Origin: Opitutia bacterium
Lineage (GTDB): Bacteria; Verrucomicrobiota; Verrucomicrobiia; Opitutales; Coraliomargaritaceae
Length of the DNA stretch: 5,814 nucleotides
Direction: 5' to 3'
Assembly: GCA_018663485.1 (NCBI GenBank)
Contig: JABJQI010000207.1
Coordinates: 1 to 5,814, forward strand
Position numbers and translations under genes: made by a program. The notes beneath the pieces are model-generated. The model was given only the letters and a program-made list of their open reading frames with translations, ran no database searches and was not told where the DNA came from. Positions 1-4,850 of this stretch are shown here, in pieces (position 1 is the stretch's first letter; every line of letters begins with the position of its first letter).

Positions 1-776
1 ACAGTCACAGTGGTGCAGCCACGCAGCAGCGGATACCACAAGGTCACAGTAAATCCAAAGCTGTGAAAAATCGGTAAGTTGGCGATGATCTTCTCACCGA
101 CGGGCAATAGACCAGAGGCGTCAATTTGCAGGCAGTTGCCTAAAATATTACGGTGGGTTAAGACCACTCCCTTCGGTTCGCCGGAACTGCCACTGGTAAA
201 CAGTAAACCAGCTTCGGCATCGCCACCGACCGCGGGTACTTTCAGCAGCTTTGCCAGCAGCTTGGCGGGCATCGCCTGGATCGCCACCAGCAATGCCAAG
301 GCCTTCGCCTTCGGCAAGTCCCTCAGCTCTTCGACGAGGTCGATCACGTCTGCCTGCGCCCACGGGAAGTCGGGGATTTTGACCTGCATACGTTCGGTGC
401 TTAAGATACAATCGATCTCCGCTCGGCGTAAACAGGCCCCCGAACTCGCGCGCCCCAGCGTGAAGTTGAGATTAACTGGAACCTTACCTGCCAGCACCAC
501 TGCCAGATTCGCAATCGTGCCAGCAATGCCTGGCGGAAACAAGATGCCGACACGCTTGCGATCCGTCCATGTGCGCAGGCGCCGCGACAGCATCCAAGCA
601 AGCGCCAACAAAAAGCCCGACTTCATCGCCCGCCGTTGTTGGGTGCGATCAATCACCAGCACCCGATTCGGGTGCTTTGCCAGTGCGATAAAACTCTCCC
701 ATGCCAAATGACTGTTCAACTCAGGCCGCGCCTGGAATTCACGTTCACCGGAGTCTAACACTGTCGAATCACTCAT
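1..776 (-). CDS. AMP-binding acyl-CoA/acyl-ACP synthetase, Aas-like (N-terminal 258 residues, cut by window edge)
   Basis: The reverse strand reads open from ATG at 776-774 to the left edge, giving 258 residues starting MSDSTVLDSG. It is an ANL-superfamily adenylate-forming enzyme: the phosphate-binding A3 motif TSGSSGEPKG lies at residues 194-203 followed by VVLTHRN, the segment VPVNLNFT is at about 99-106, and LPIFHSFGFT at 234-243 fits the A4 region. The PVNLNFT and LPxFHSFG signatures are typical of the synthetase half of Aas (2-acylglycerophosphoethanolamine acyltransferase/acyl-ACP synthetase). The family activates a fatty acid with ATP to an acyl-adenylate and transfers it to ACP or CoA. 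Here the synthetase domain begins near residue 25, so no fused acyltransferase domain precedes it; the C-terminal adenylation subdomain lies outside the window. The start follows the obgE stop by 19 nt without a convincing Shine-Dalgarno, which suggests cotranscription. Exact substrate is inferred; ANL membership is certain. Confidence 0.88.
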   Translation of the reverse strand, partial: MSDSTVLDSGEREFQARPELNSHLAWESFIALAKHPNRVLVIDRTQQRRAMKSGFLLALAWMLSRRLRTWTDRKRVGILFPPGIAGTIANLAVVLAGKVPVNLNFTLGRASSGACLRRAEIDCILSTERMQVKIPDFPWAQADVIDLVEELRDLPKAKALALLVAIQAMPAKLLAKLLKVPAVGGDAEAGLLFTSGSSGEPKGVVLTHRNILGNCLQIDASGLLPVGEKIIANLPIFHSFGFTVTLWYPLLRGCTTVT

Positions 777-795
777 AATGAGAAGCTTGAAGCGC

Positions 796-1839
796 TTAGT
801 AGTTACTGTTTCCTTCTGCTTCTTCTTCGAGTTTTTTCTCTGCTTGGCGCACTTCAAGTACAGCCTCTAAGAGCGCCTCTTTCAATTCAACAAAACCTTC
901 GTCAGAAACACAGGAGATCGGATAGACCTTGCCCTTAAACTTCTTTTTAAAAGCTTGTAAATGCTCGGGTGCATTCGGCTCATCCATTTTATTGGCCGCT
1001 ACCAATTCTGGTTTTTTAACCAGACCTGGCATATACAGCTTCAACTCATTCAGCAGCACGCGGAAGTCTGCAATCGGCTCACGCCCATCAGTGCCTTCCA
1101 TATCAATCATCACCAGCAACACCTTGCAGCGTTCGACGTGCTTGAGGAAGCGATGGCCGAGACCGCGATTTTCACTCGCGCCTTCGATCAATCCGGGAAT
1201 GTCGGCCACAGTAATGCGCTCATATTGCTCCGGATACTCCAGTACGCCAACCATGGGAAACATAGTAGTAAACGGATAGGCACCCGTTTTCGGATGCGCA
1301 TTCGTGATCATATTTAGCAATGTTGACTTTCCCGCATTGGGAAATCCAATCAAGCCGACATCGGCGATGGTCTTCACCACCAAGCGGTATTCACCCTCTT
1401 CACCCGGCTTGCCCAGTGTGAACTGGCGCGGCGCCTGATTGACCGAAGACTTAAACGTCTCATTGCCCTTACCGCCGAAGCCGCCTTCGAGCAGTAGCAC
1501 TTGATCACCGTGTGCCAACACCTCAGCCACAGGATTTTCGGTCTCGCGGTCGACCACCACTGTCCCTACCGGCACCCGTAAAATAATATCCGCACCGTTC
1601 GCGCCGTGCTGGTCACTACCGCGACCTGGTTCGCCATTCTTGGCTTTCCAGCCTGGCTTGTAGTGATAATCCGTTAAATCCGCAACATTGGTATCCGCAA
1701 TGATGTACACCGCGCCACCGCGACCGCCATTACCGCCGTCAGGCCCGCCTTTCGGTTCGTATTTACCGCGCCGAAAGCTAAAGCAGCCGTCGCCACCATT
1801 ACCTGCCTTAAAATTGACCTTTACCTCGTCGTAAAACAT
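796..1839 (-). CDS. obgE: Obg/CgtA family GTPase
   Basis: The product (347 aa) is a complete Obg GTPase, an essential P-loop GTPase that binds the large ribosomal subunit and acts in late 50S assembly and in coupling growth to nucleotide pools. Residues 1 to about 157 form the glycine-rich Obg fold (MFYDEVKVNF, then GGxGG-type repeats at about 31-42 and 119-125). The G domain follows: G1 GFPNAGKS at 165-172, switch I YPFTT at 188-192, G3 DIPG at 213-216, G4 NKMD at 283-286 and G5 around SC at 309-310. The C-terminus is a short acidic tail (EKKLEEEAEG), so the OCT domain of Bacillus-type Obg is absent, as in many Gram-negative homologues. The ATG at 1839 is supported by AGAAGGG just upstream and by the conserved N-terminus. 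Unlike the common rplU-rpmA-obg order, no ribosomal protein gene lies immediately upstream. The Aas-like gene follows 19 nt downstream on the same strand. Confidence 0.97.
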   Translation of the reverse strand: MFYDEVKVNFKAGNGGDGCFSFRRGKYEPKGGPDGGNGGRGGAVYIIADTNVADLTDYHYKPGWKAKNGEPGRGSDQHGANGADIILRVPVGTVVVDRETENPVAEVLAHGDQVLLLEGGFGGKGNETFKSSVNQAPRQFTLGKPGEEGEYRLVVKTIADVGLIGFPNAGKSTLLNMITNAHPKTGAYPFTTMFPMVGVLEYPEQYERITVADIPGLIEGASENRGLGHRFLKHVERCKVLLVMIDMEGTDGREPIADFRVLLNELKLYMPGLVKKPELVAANKMDEPNAPEHLQAFKKKFKGKVYPISCVSDEGFVELKEALLEAVLEVRQAEKKLEEEAEGNSNY

Positions 1840-1842
1840 GCA

Positions 1843-1849
1843 CCCTTCT
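1843..1849 (-). promoter_or_regulatory. Shine-Dalgarno of obgE
   Basis: On the minus strand AGAAGGG precedes the obgE ATG by 3 nt (about 4 nt if only AGAAGG is counted). The spacing is short, but no other in-frame start with a better site is seen. Confidence 0.6.
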
Positions 1850-1942
1850 CATCTGACTCGCTGAGCATTGCAACCCCATTTAACCACGTGCTGCCAAACG
1901 GCATAGATCTGCAAGGGTGAGCTCAATCGCCAAGCACCGTTG

Positions 1943-1954
1943 CGCATGCATGCG
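1943..1954. repeat. Perfect 12-bp palindrome in obgE leader
   Basis: CGCATGCATGCG is self-complementary. The flanking AAGCA (1933-1937) and TGCTT (1956-1960) can extend it into an imperfect hairpin, with an asymmetric internal loop because CCGTT has no partner on the other side. It could be a protein-binding site or a leader RNA hairpin; it may also be chance. Confidence 0.35.
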
Positions 1955-2003
1955 TTGCTTACGCTTGAATAAGAACTGGGCACTTTACGCAGCAAGCGCC
2001 ACC

Positions 2004-2029
2004 AAAAAAACTACAGCTTTTTGGCTGTA
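2004..2029 (-). terminator. Rho-independent terminator, minus strand
   Basis: Read on the minus strand, TACAGC-CAAAAA-GCTGTA gives a perfect 6-bp stem with a 6-nt loop, followed after one G by seven T. The orientation fits the end of a transcript coming from the HTH gene (stop at 2202), leaving a 3' untranslated stretch of about 170 nt. The stem is short, so strength is uncertain. Confidence 0.55.
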
Positions 2030-2201
2030 AGCTCGGCTGGCGAGAACGCTGCTGGATCACAACAGACGAATAGCTGCGTCGACTCGGGATTGATAATTCT
2101 TCAGCGGCACCCACGCCGCAAGCTTAGATCAGGCATTTGTACTGTTACGCATAGAACGGTCCGTAAGTCCATTTACAATCAAGTTGAAGCAAACGTTTAA
2201 T

Positions 2202-2582
2202 CTATTCCCCTTCGCGCGAACTGAGCGCGCGTAAAACTCTATATGGCTCAGAATGAATGACCTTGAGAACCTCCGTTTCCACCCACTGCACTGGAGACAA
2301 CTTAAGTACCCGTGCGATGTCGCAAATGGATTCAAATTCTTTTTCAGAAAAATGTAACTCTACGCTGTGCGCGACTTCCGCAATAGCATCTGGGGAACTA
2401 AACTTCGACGCCATTAAAGTTTTGATAATCAGCTCAGCTTTACGAGGGATTGCACGACTCGACGAGAGCCAATTATCGACCGTGCGCTTTTGCACACCAC
2501 AGCTCTCAGCCAACCAGAAGCGGTCGCGCCCAGCGGCTTTTAGCCAACTAACAATTTCTTTGGTGTCTAAACCTGAATTCAT
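2202..2582 (-). CDS. HTH DNA-binding protein with C-terminal ribbon-helix-helix-like segment
   Basis: The product has 126 residues. Residues about 20-56 form a clear helix-turn-helix of the Cro/C1 (XRE) style: RFWLAESCGVQKRTVDNWLS followed by SSRAIPRKAELIIKTLM, where WLAESCGV and KRTVDNWLS match helix 2 and the recognition helix. After a linker (about 57-71), residues 73-109 read VELHFS (strand), EKEFESICDIARVLK (helix), a turn at LS, then PVQWVETEVLKVI (helix), which is the strand-helix-helix order of ribbon-helix-helix proteins. The second domain is my inference from pattern only. There is no signal peptide or membrane segment. The ATG at 2582 has no Shine-Dalgarno; the bases just upstream are AT-rich with repeated GTACTTT, so the mRNA may be leaderless or poorly translated. 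It is probably a local transcription regulator, perhaps autoregulatory through the repeats upstream. The target is unknown. The gene lies isolated between obgE and ppx in AT-richer DNA, suggesting accessory origin. Confidence 0.75.
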   Translation of the reverse strand: MNSGLDTKEIVSWLKAAGRDRFWLAESCGVQKRTVDNWLSSSRAIPRKAELIIKTLMASKFSSPDAIAEVAHSVELHFSEKEFESICDIARVLKLSPVQWVETEVLKVIHSEPYRVLRALSSREGE

Positions 2583-2588
2583 ACATTA

Positions 2589-2607
2589 AAAGTACCAAAT
2601 AAAGTAC
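2589..2607. promoter_or_regulatory. Direct repeat AAAGTAC x2, candidate operator of the HTH gene
   Basis: AAAGTAC occurs at 2589-2595 and again at 2601-2607, a 12-bp period, 7 to 25 bp upstream of the HTH gene's ATG. On the coding strand these are two GTACTTT copies. Placement right at the start codon is what an autoregulatory operator would show. Binding is inferred. Confidence 0.4.
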
Positions 2608-2623
2608 AAAAATCAAGCCATTA

Positions 2624-2672
2624 ATTATTGATATTCATGCCGTTAGAGATAATATCTCATATCAATGATAAT
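2624..2672. promoter_or_regulatory. AT-rich cluster of dyads, candidate operator/promoter region
   Basis: Two perfect odd-centred palindromes stand side by side: GAGATA-A-TATCTC at 2646-2658 and TATCA-A-TGATA at 2660-2670. An inverted copy of ATATCAAT (2659-2666) occurs as ATTGATAT at 2627-2634. Such clustering between the minus-strand HTH gene and plus-strand open frames suggests binding of a dimeric regulator, possibly the neighbouring HTH/RHH protein. This is inferred from symmetry alone, and AT-rich DNA gives dyads by chance. Confidence 0.4.
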
Positions 2673-2692
2673 ATTACCCCAGAAGGCGATAA

Positions 2693-2938
2693 TTGCACCG
2701 TAAAGCGCCATCGGCAATGCACGTCGACAGCTAGAATATAGCCAACGCCACCGAGAACAGCGGCGTACTTCCACCCCAACAGCGACTCCTTAGCATTAGC
2801 GGACCAGCGAAAAATGGCAGCAGCCTAGGAAGCAAATTAGGTGACATAACTGACTTAAAAAAGCAGGCGTTTCGGGCGCAAAAAAATGCGCGGCAGCGCC
2901 TGATCAAACTCGGAGACCACCACCCCAAAGTACCATGA
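2693..2938 (+). pseudogene. Possible gene remnant: open frame interrupted by an amber codon
   Basis: A TTG at 2693 preceded by AGAAGG (2681-2686, 6-nt spacing) opens a frame that meets TAG at 2732-2734 after 13 codons. The same frame then runs 67 codons without a stop to TGA at 2936-2938. It also has an in-frame ATG at 2717 before the amber. The downstream part has a protein-like composition: SGPAKNGSSLGSKLGD, then the basic helix-like DLKKQAFRAQKNARQRLIKL, ending GDHHPKVP. I do not recognise the family. Possible readings are a gene inactivated by a nonsense mutation, a leader peptide plus unrelated DNA, or chance. The opposite strand also has open frames here (2731-2943 and 2855-3082), but their cysteine/tryptophan/phenylalanine-rich products look like shadows. 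Confidence 0.22.
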
Positions 2939-3008
2939 ACCACACGTCAGTGACTTAATCACCTTACCGACACATCGCCCTGAATGCACCAAAATGTGAA
3001 GTTTGAAT

Positions 3009-3037
3009 TTGACCGCAGAGTAATTAATCGATGTAAC
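3009..3037 (+). promoter_or_regulatory. Candidate sigma70-type promoter for the 57-aa gene
   Basis: TTGACC at 3009-3014 (5 of 6 to the -35 consensus) and TGTAAC at 3032-3037 (4 of 6 to the -10 consensus) are 17 bp apart. They lie about 48 bp upstream of the ATG at 3085. It was found by eye only. Confidence 0.35.
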
Positions 3038-3084
3038 ACTGTTCACGGATAAAAAGTCGTGGACCACAGGCCTCTTACTCAATT

Positions 3085-3258
3085 ATGCCCAAAGTAACTA
3101 TTAGCATTCAAAAAGAGACTATTATCTCTGCAAAAAGACTAGAATGTCTAGCTAAGCTTCACAAATTAAGCCTCGAAGAGGCCCTCACTCGCAGCTTGCT
3201 CAGCAAGTTACATCCGACACGGCCCAATAAGAAACAACACGACAACGCGCATAAATAG
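3085..3258 (+). CDS. Small ribbon-helix-helix-like protein (57 aa)
   Basis: ATG at 3085 to TAG at 3256-3258 encodes 57 residues. The N-terminus MPKVTISIQ is an amphipathic strand of the kind that contacts DNA in Arc/MetJ/CopG proteins. It is followed by helix A (KETIISAKRLECLAKLHK, about 10-27), the turn LS, helix B (LEEALTRSLLSKL, about 30-42) and a short basic tail ending KKQHDNAHK. The strand-helix-LS-helix pattern and the length both match ribbon-helix-helix proteins, which dimerise and act as repressors or as antitoxins. No toxin-like ORF adjoins it: the next plus-strand gene is ppx, 227 bp on. The Shine-Dalgarno is weak (AGG at 3068-3070, 14 nt away); a candidate promoter sits at 3009-3037 and a terminator-like hairpin at 3303-3329. 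The RHH assignment is inference from pattern; the ORF itself is plain in the sequence. Confidence 0.5.
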   Translation: MPKVTISIQKETIISAKRLECLAKLHKLSLEEALTRSLLSKLHPTRPNKKQHDNAHK

Positions 3259-3302
3259 CTCACCCAAATAGGTTCATGCTCAATTATCGGGGATGGATTA
3301 AA

Positions 3303-3329
3303 GAAGGGAGGGCGACCCGCCCTCCTTTT
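3303..3329 (+). terminator. GC-rich hairpin with T tract, likely terminator
   Basis: GGAGGGCG (3307-3314) pairs perfectly with CGCCCTCC (3318-3325) around a 3-nt loop ACC. The stem can extend through a G-T pair and two A-T pairs into TTTT at 3326-3329. It lies 45 bp after the 57-aa gene and is oriented to end that transcript before ppx. It may instead be one member of a dispersed hairpin repeat family, because the GGAGGGC core recurs at 4569, 4656 and 4783. Confidence 0.5.
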
Positions 3330-3347
3330 GCAGTAACACAGGATCAA

Positions 3348-3366
3348 TGTGGGCGAGTCGCCCACA
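3348..3366. repeat. 19-bp near-perfect palindrome between hairpin and ppx
   Basis: TGTGGGCGA (3348-3356) and TCGCCCACA (3358-3366) are exact reverse complements around a single G. It stands 18 bp after the hairpin at 3303-3329, and both contain GGGCGA..CGCCC-type arms. There is no T tract, so a terminator is unlikely; a repeat-family hairpin or a protein site ahead of ppx fits better. Confidence 0.5.
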
Positions 3367-3383
3367 CTCCTATCGCGGTTTAT

Positions 3384-3389
3384 TATACT
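3384..3389 (+). promoter_or_regulatory. Possible -10 element for ppx
   Basis: TATACT matches the -10 consensus at 5 of 6 positions and lies about 97 bp before the proposed ppx start. No good -35 is seen at 16-18 bp upstream, where the sequence is the GC-rich palindrome, so the call is weak. Confidence 0.22.
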
Positions 3390-3466
3390 CGTAGAGTGCA
3401 ATGGCTCAAGAAACCGGCGCAGCTGATCAGCTCAAAGCCACGGCCCAAGCTTGACCCTGCTGCGCC

Positions 3467-3472
3467 AGGAGA
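3467..3472 (+). promoter_or_regulatory. Shine-Dalgarno-like AGGAGA before ppx
   Basis: AGGAGA ends 13 nt before ATG 3486, longer than the ideal spacing. It is the only purine-rich site near the start where the conserved N-terminal strand begins, so it favours ATG 3486 over the upstream in-frame ATG at 3276. Confidence 0.45.
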
Positions 3473-3485
3473 TTTGCTCGGTGCA

Positions 3486-4424
3486 ATGTCTAGCCCCGAA
3501 ACAGTCGCCGTCATCGATGTTGGCAGTAATTCCATCAAGCTACTCGTCGCTCGCAGCGGCACGGCGCCCAGCAGCGTCGCAACCATTTTTGCCGAGACCA
3601 TTGAGACGCGTATCAGCACCGGCATCAGCCAGGCGCTGCCCAACCTAACAGAAGCCGCGATGGCTGCTGGCTGCCGAACCATCACCGAGCTCGCCCGCCT
3701 CGCACAAGGCTACCAGCCGAAGACCTTGCGTATCGTTGCCACCAGCGCGGTGCGTGACGCGACCAATGCCATCCAGTTTATCGAACTGGTCAATGAGGCG
3801 ACTGGCATCGAAATACAAACACTGTCTGGCGCTGAAGAAGCGACCTACATCGGTAAGGGGCTCCGCTGCGACCCACAGATCGCCGGCATCCACAACTTCA
3901 TACAAATGGACCTCGGCGGCGGCAGCCTCGAACTGATCCGCTTTGCTCACGGCCAGATCGAGCAAGCACTGTCCCTGCAGCTCGGCGCAGTGCGCCTAAC
4001 TGAGAAGTTCATCGCCGATCGTGATGCCGCGCTGTCTACCGAAACCGCAGCCCGCATCGCCGCCCATGTCAATGAGGCATTGCAAGCCAGCGGCTTCAGC
4101 TTCGAGCCAAACGCCGCGCCGCTCATCGTCACTGGCGGTGCGTTGACCGTCACCCGCGCCGTGCTGGCCGCACAAAACGAGCAGACCATCGAACAGCGCT
4201 GTCCGGTATTGCACAAACAGGAGATCTCCGAGCTCAAAGCGTTGCTGATGGCCCTGCCACTCCATGAGCGCATGGCAGTGCCGCACCTCCCCGCCGCGCG
4301 GGCCGACATTATCCCGGCCGCATTGATCACCATCGATAGCGTGCTCGAGTACGCCGACCGCGACCGCGTAACGCACTCGTTCTACAACCTGCGCTACGGC
4401 ATCGCCGCCGAGCTGCTCAGCTAG
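3486..4424 (+). CDS. Ppx/GppA family phosphatase
   Basis: With ATG at 3486 the product has 312 residues, the usual size of single-module Ppx/GppA enzymes. These hydrolyse the terminal phosphate of inorganic polyphosphate or convert pppGpp to ppGpp in the cytoplasm. Actin/Hsp70-fold (ASKHA) motifs appear in order: phosphate-1 DVGSNSIKLLV at 11-21, TSAVRDA at 86-92, the SGAEEA loop at 114-119 holding the likely catalytic glutamate, phosphate-2 DLGGGS at 142-147, LGAVRLTE at 167-174, adenosine-type VTGGAL at 215-220 and RADIIPAAL at 272-280. The open frame extends upstream to an ATG at 3276, but those 70 residues cross the palindromes at 3303-3366, show no family similarity and lack a Shine-Dalgarno, so the internal start is preferred. 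The long C-terminal HD-type region of E. coli Ppx is absent. Whether polyphosphate or pppGpp is the substrate cannot be read from sequence. The gene appears monocistronic. Confidence 0.93.
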   Translation: MSSPETVAVIDVGSNSIKLLVARSGTAPSSVATIFAETIETRISTGISQALPNLTEAAMAAGCRTITELARLAQGYQPKTLRIVATSAVRDATNAIQFIELVNEATGIEIQTLSGAEEATYIGKGLRCDPQIAGIHNFIQMDLGGGSLELIRFAHGQIEQALSLQLGAVRLTEKFIADRDAALSTETAARIAAHVNEALQASGFSFEPNAAPLIVTGGALTVTRAVLAAQNEQTIEQRCPVLHKQEISELKALLMALPLHERMAVPHLPAARADIIPAALITIDSVLEYADRDRVTHSFYNLRYGIAAELLS

Positions 4425-4565
4425 CTCGAAGTGCAGCAGCAAGCCCTTAACCACGATCAAACAACGGCAGCTCGTGATGACTGGCACGTCGGGTCGGCTC
4501 CTGGGAGAGTCCGCGCGCAACGCCGCAGCTAACGAGTGCGGCATTGACATAACCTAGGCTTAATA
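4425..4565. other. Intergenic region after ppx, no gene seen
   Basis: No supported ORF or RNA gene. A hairpin GCCGCA (4522-4527) with TGCGGC (4537-4542) around a 9-nt loop is present but has no T tract, so it is not a convincing ppx terminator. Its GAGTGCGGCA segment resembles GAGTGCGGCA in the der terminator at 4825-4834, perhaps a shared origin. Confidence 0.5.
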
Positions 4566-4735
4566 GGTGGAGGGCAACGCTCCGTCGTTGCCACCGATCT
4601 TAAGGGCATCTGCCACCTATCCTAAAGGCATCTGCAACCGACGCATGGCAACGGTGGAGGGCAACGCTCCGTCGTTGCCACCGATCCTTAAGGCATCTGC
4701 AACCGACGCATGGCAACGACGGAGCGTTGCCCTCC
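4566..4735. repeat. Compound direct and inverted repeat cluster
   Basis: A 24-bp element beginning GGAGGGCAACGCTCC and ending GTCGTTGCC occurs at 4569-4592 and 4656-4679 in the same direction, and as an exact reverse complement at 4712-4735. Each copy contains an internal stem GCAACG/CGTTGC with loop CTCCGT. A second 29-bp element, AAGGCATCTGCAACC followed by GACGCATGGCAACG, occurs at 4625-4653 and 4690-4718. A diverged fragment of it, TTAAGGGCATCTG, is at 4600-4612. The copies are nearly identical, which indicates recent duplication or gene conversion. The second and third 24-bp copies could fold into a 24-bp stem with a 32-nt loop. An open frame through the array (4567-4854) has repetitive, low-complexity content and is not considered a gene. 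It resembles a small palindromic intergenic repeat family; mobility is inferred. Confidence 0.85.
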
Positions 4736-4782
4736 AACATTTGCATGCGCATAAACATATAAAATGGCACCACAAGACTATG

Positions 4783-4797
4783 GGAGGGCCTAGCTCC
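4783..4797. repeat. Short GGAGGGC...GCTCC hairpin element
   Basis: GGAGGGCCTAGCTCC matches the first 15 bases of the 24-bp repeat (GGAGGGCAACGCTCC) at 12 of 15 positions; only the three central bases differ. GGAG pairs with CTCC. It is probably a member of the same hairpin family or a chance look-alike. Confidence 0.35.
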
Positions 4798-4803
4798 ACC
4801 CGC

Positions 4804-4836
4804 AAAAAAAAAAGCGCCACACTTGAGTGCGGCACT
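4804..4836 (-). terminator. Strong rho-independent terminator downstream of der
   Basis: Read on the minus strand, AGTGCCGCACT and AGTGTGGCGCT form an 11-bp stem with two G-T pairs (in practice the tip opens to a loop around TCAA). Ten consecutive T follow (A run at 4804-4813 on the plus strand). It lies about 108 bp past the der stop and is oriented to end the der transcript. Confidence 0.85.
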
Positions 4837-4850
4837 GGCTGGTTGAAAAT

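Larger units (their letters stand above)
1840..2201. other. Intergenic region upstream of obgE (362 bp), no gene seen
   Basis: No supported coding region is present. The interval holds the obgE leader, a perfect 12-bp palindrome CGCATGCATGCG at 1943-1954 with flanking AAGCA (1933-1937) and TGCTT (1956-1960) arms, and a minus-strand terminator-like hairpin at 2004-2029. No convincing sigma70 promoter for obgE could be picked by eye. If the 2004-2029 terminator works, obgE must start from a promoter between about 1860 and 2003. Confidence 0.6.

Noticed and set aside
79..711. Long plus-strand ORF (210 aa)
   Set aside because: It is antisense to the AMP-binding gene, whose reverse-strand frame carries clear ANL motifs; the product has a Ser/Arg/Pro-rich shadow composition.
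929..1317. Plus-strand ORFs opposite obgE
   Set aside because: They overlap the conserved G-domain coding sequence of obgE in antisense and show no family features.
1840..1960. Minus-strand short frame including MHAQRCLAIELTLADLC ahead of obgE
   Set aside because: Only about 23 residues from its ATG, no Shine-Dalgarno, ends before obgE and has no recognisable family; likely chance.
2731..3082. Minus-strand ORFs of 70 and 75 aa
   Set aside because: Cys/Trp/Phe-rich shadow-like composition, no start signals; the opposite strand frame at 2735-2938 is at least as protein-like.
3401..3454. 17-codon upstream ORF (MAQETGAADQ...) in the ppx leader
   Set aside because: No Shine-Dalgarno and no attenuation-like codon bias or hairpin arrangement after it; probably chance.
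3276..3485. N-terminal extension of ppx from ATG 3276
   Set aside because: The 70 extra residues run through two palindromes and lack any family similarity; the conserved domain starts right after ATG 3486.
3996..4550. 184-aa minus-strand ORF opposite ppx
   Set aside because: Antisense to well-conserved Ppx/GppA motifs and without domain features; a GC-rich shadow.
4566..4735. CRISPR array
   Set aside because: Only two to three copies, units in both orientations, spacer lengths irregular and repeats of two kinds; no cas genes in the window.
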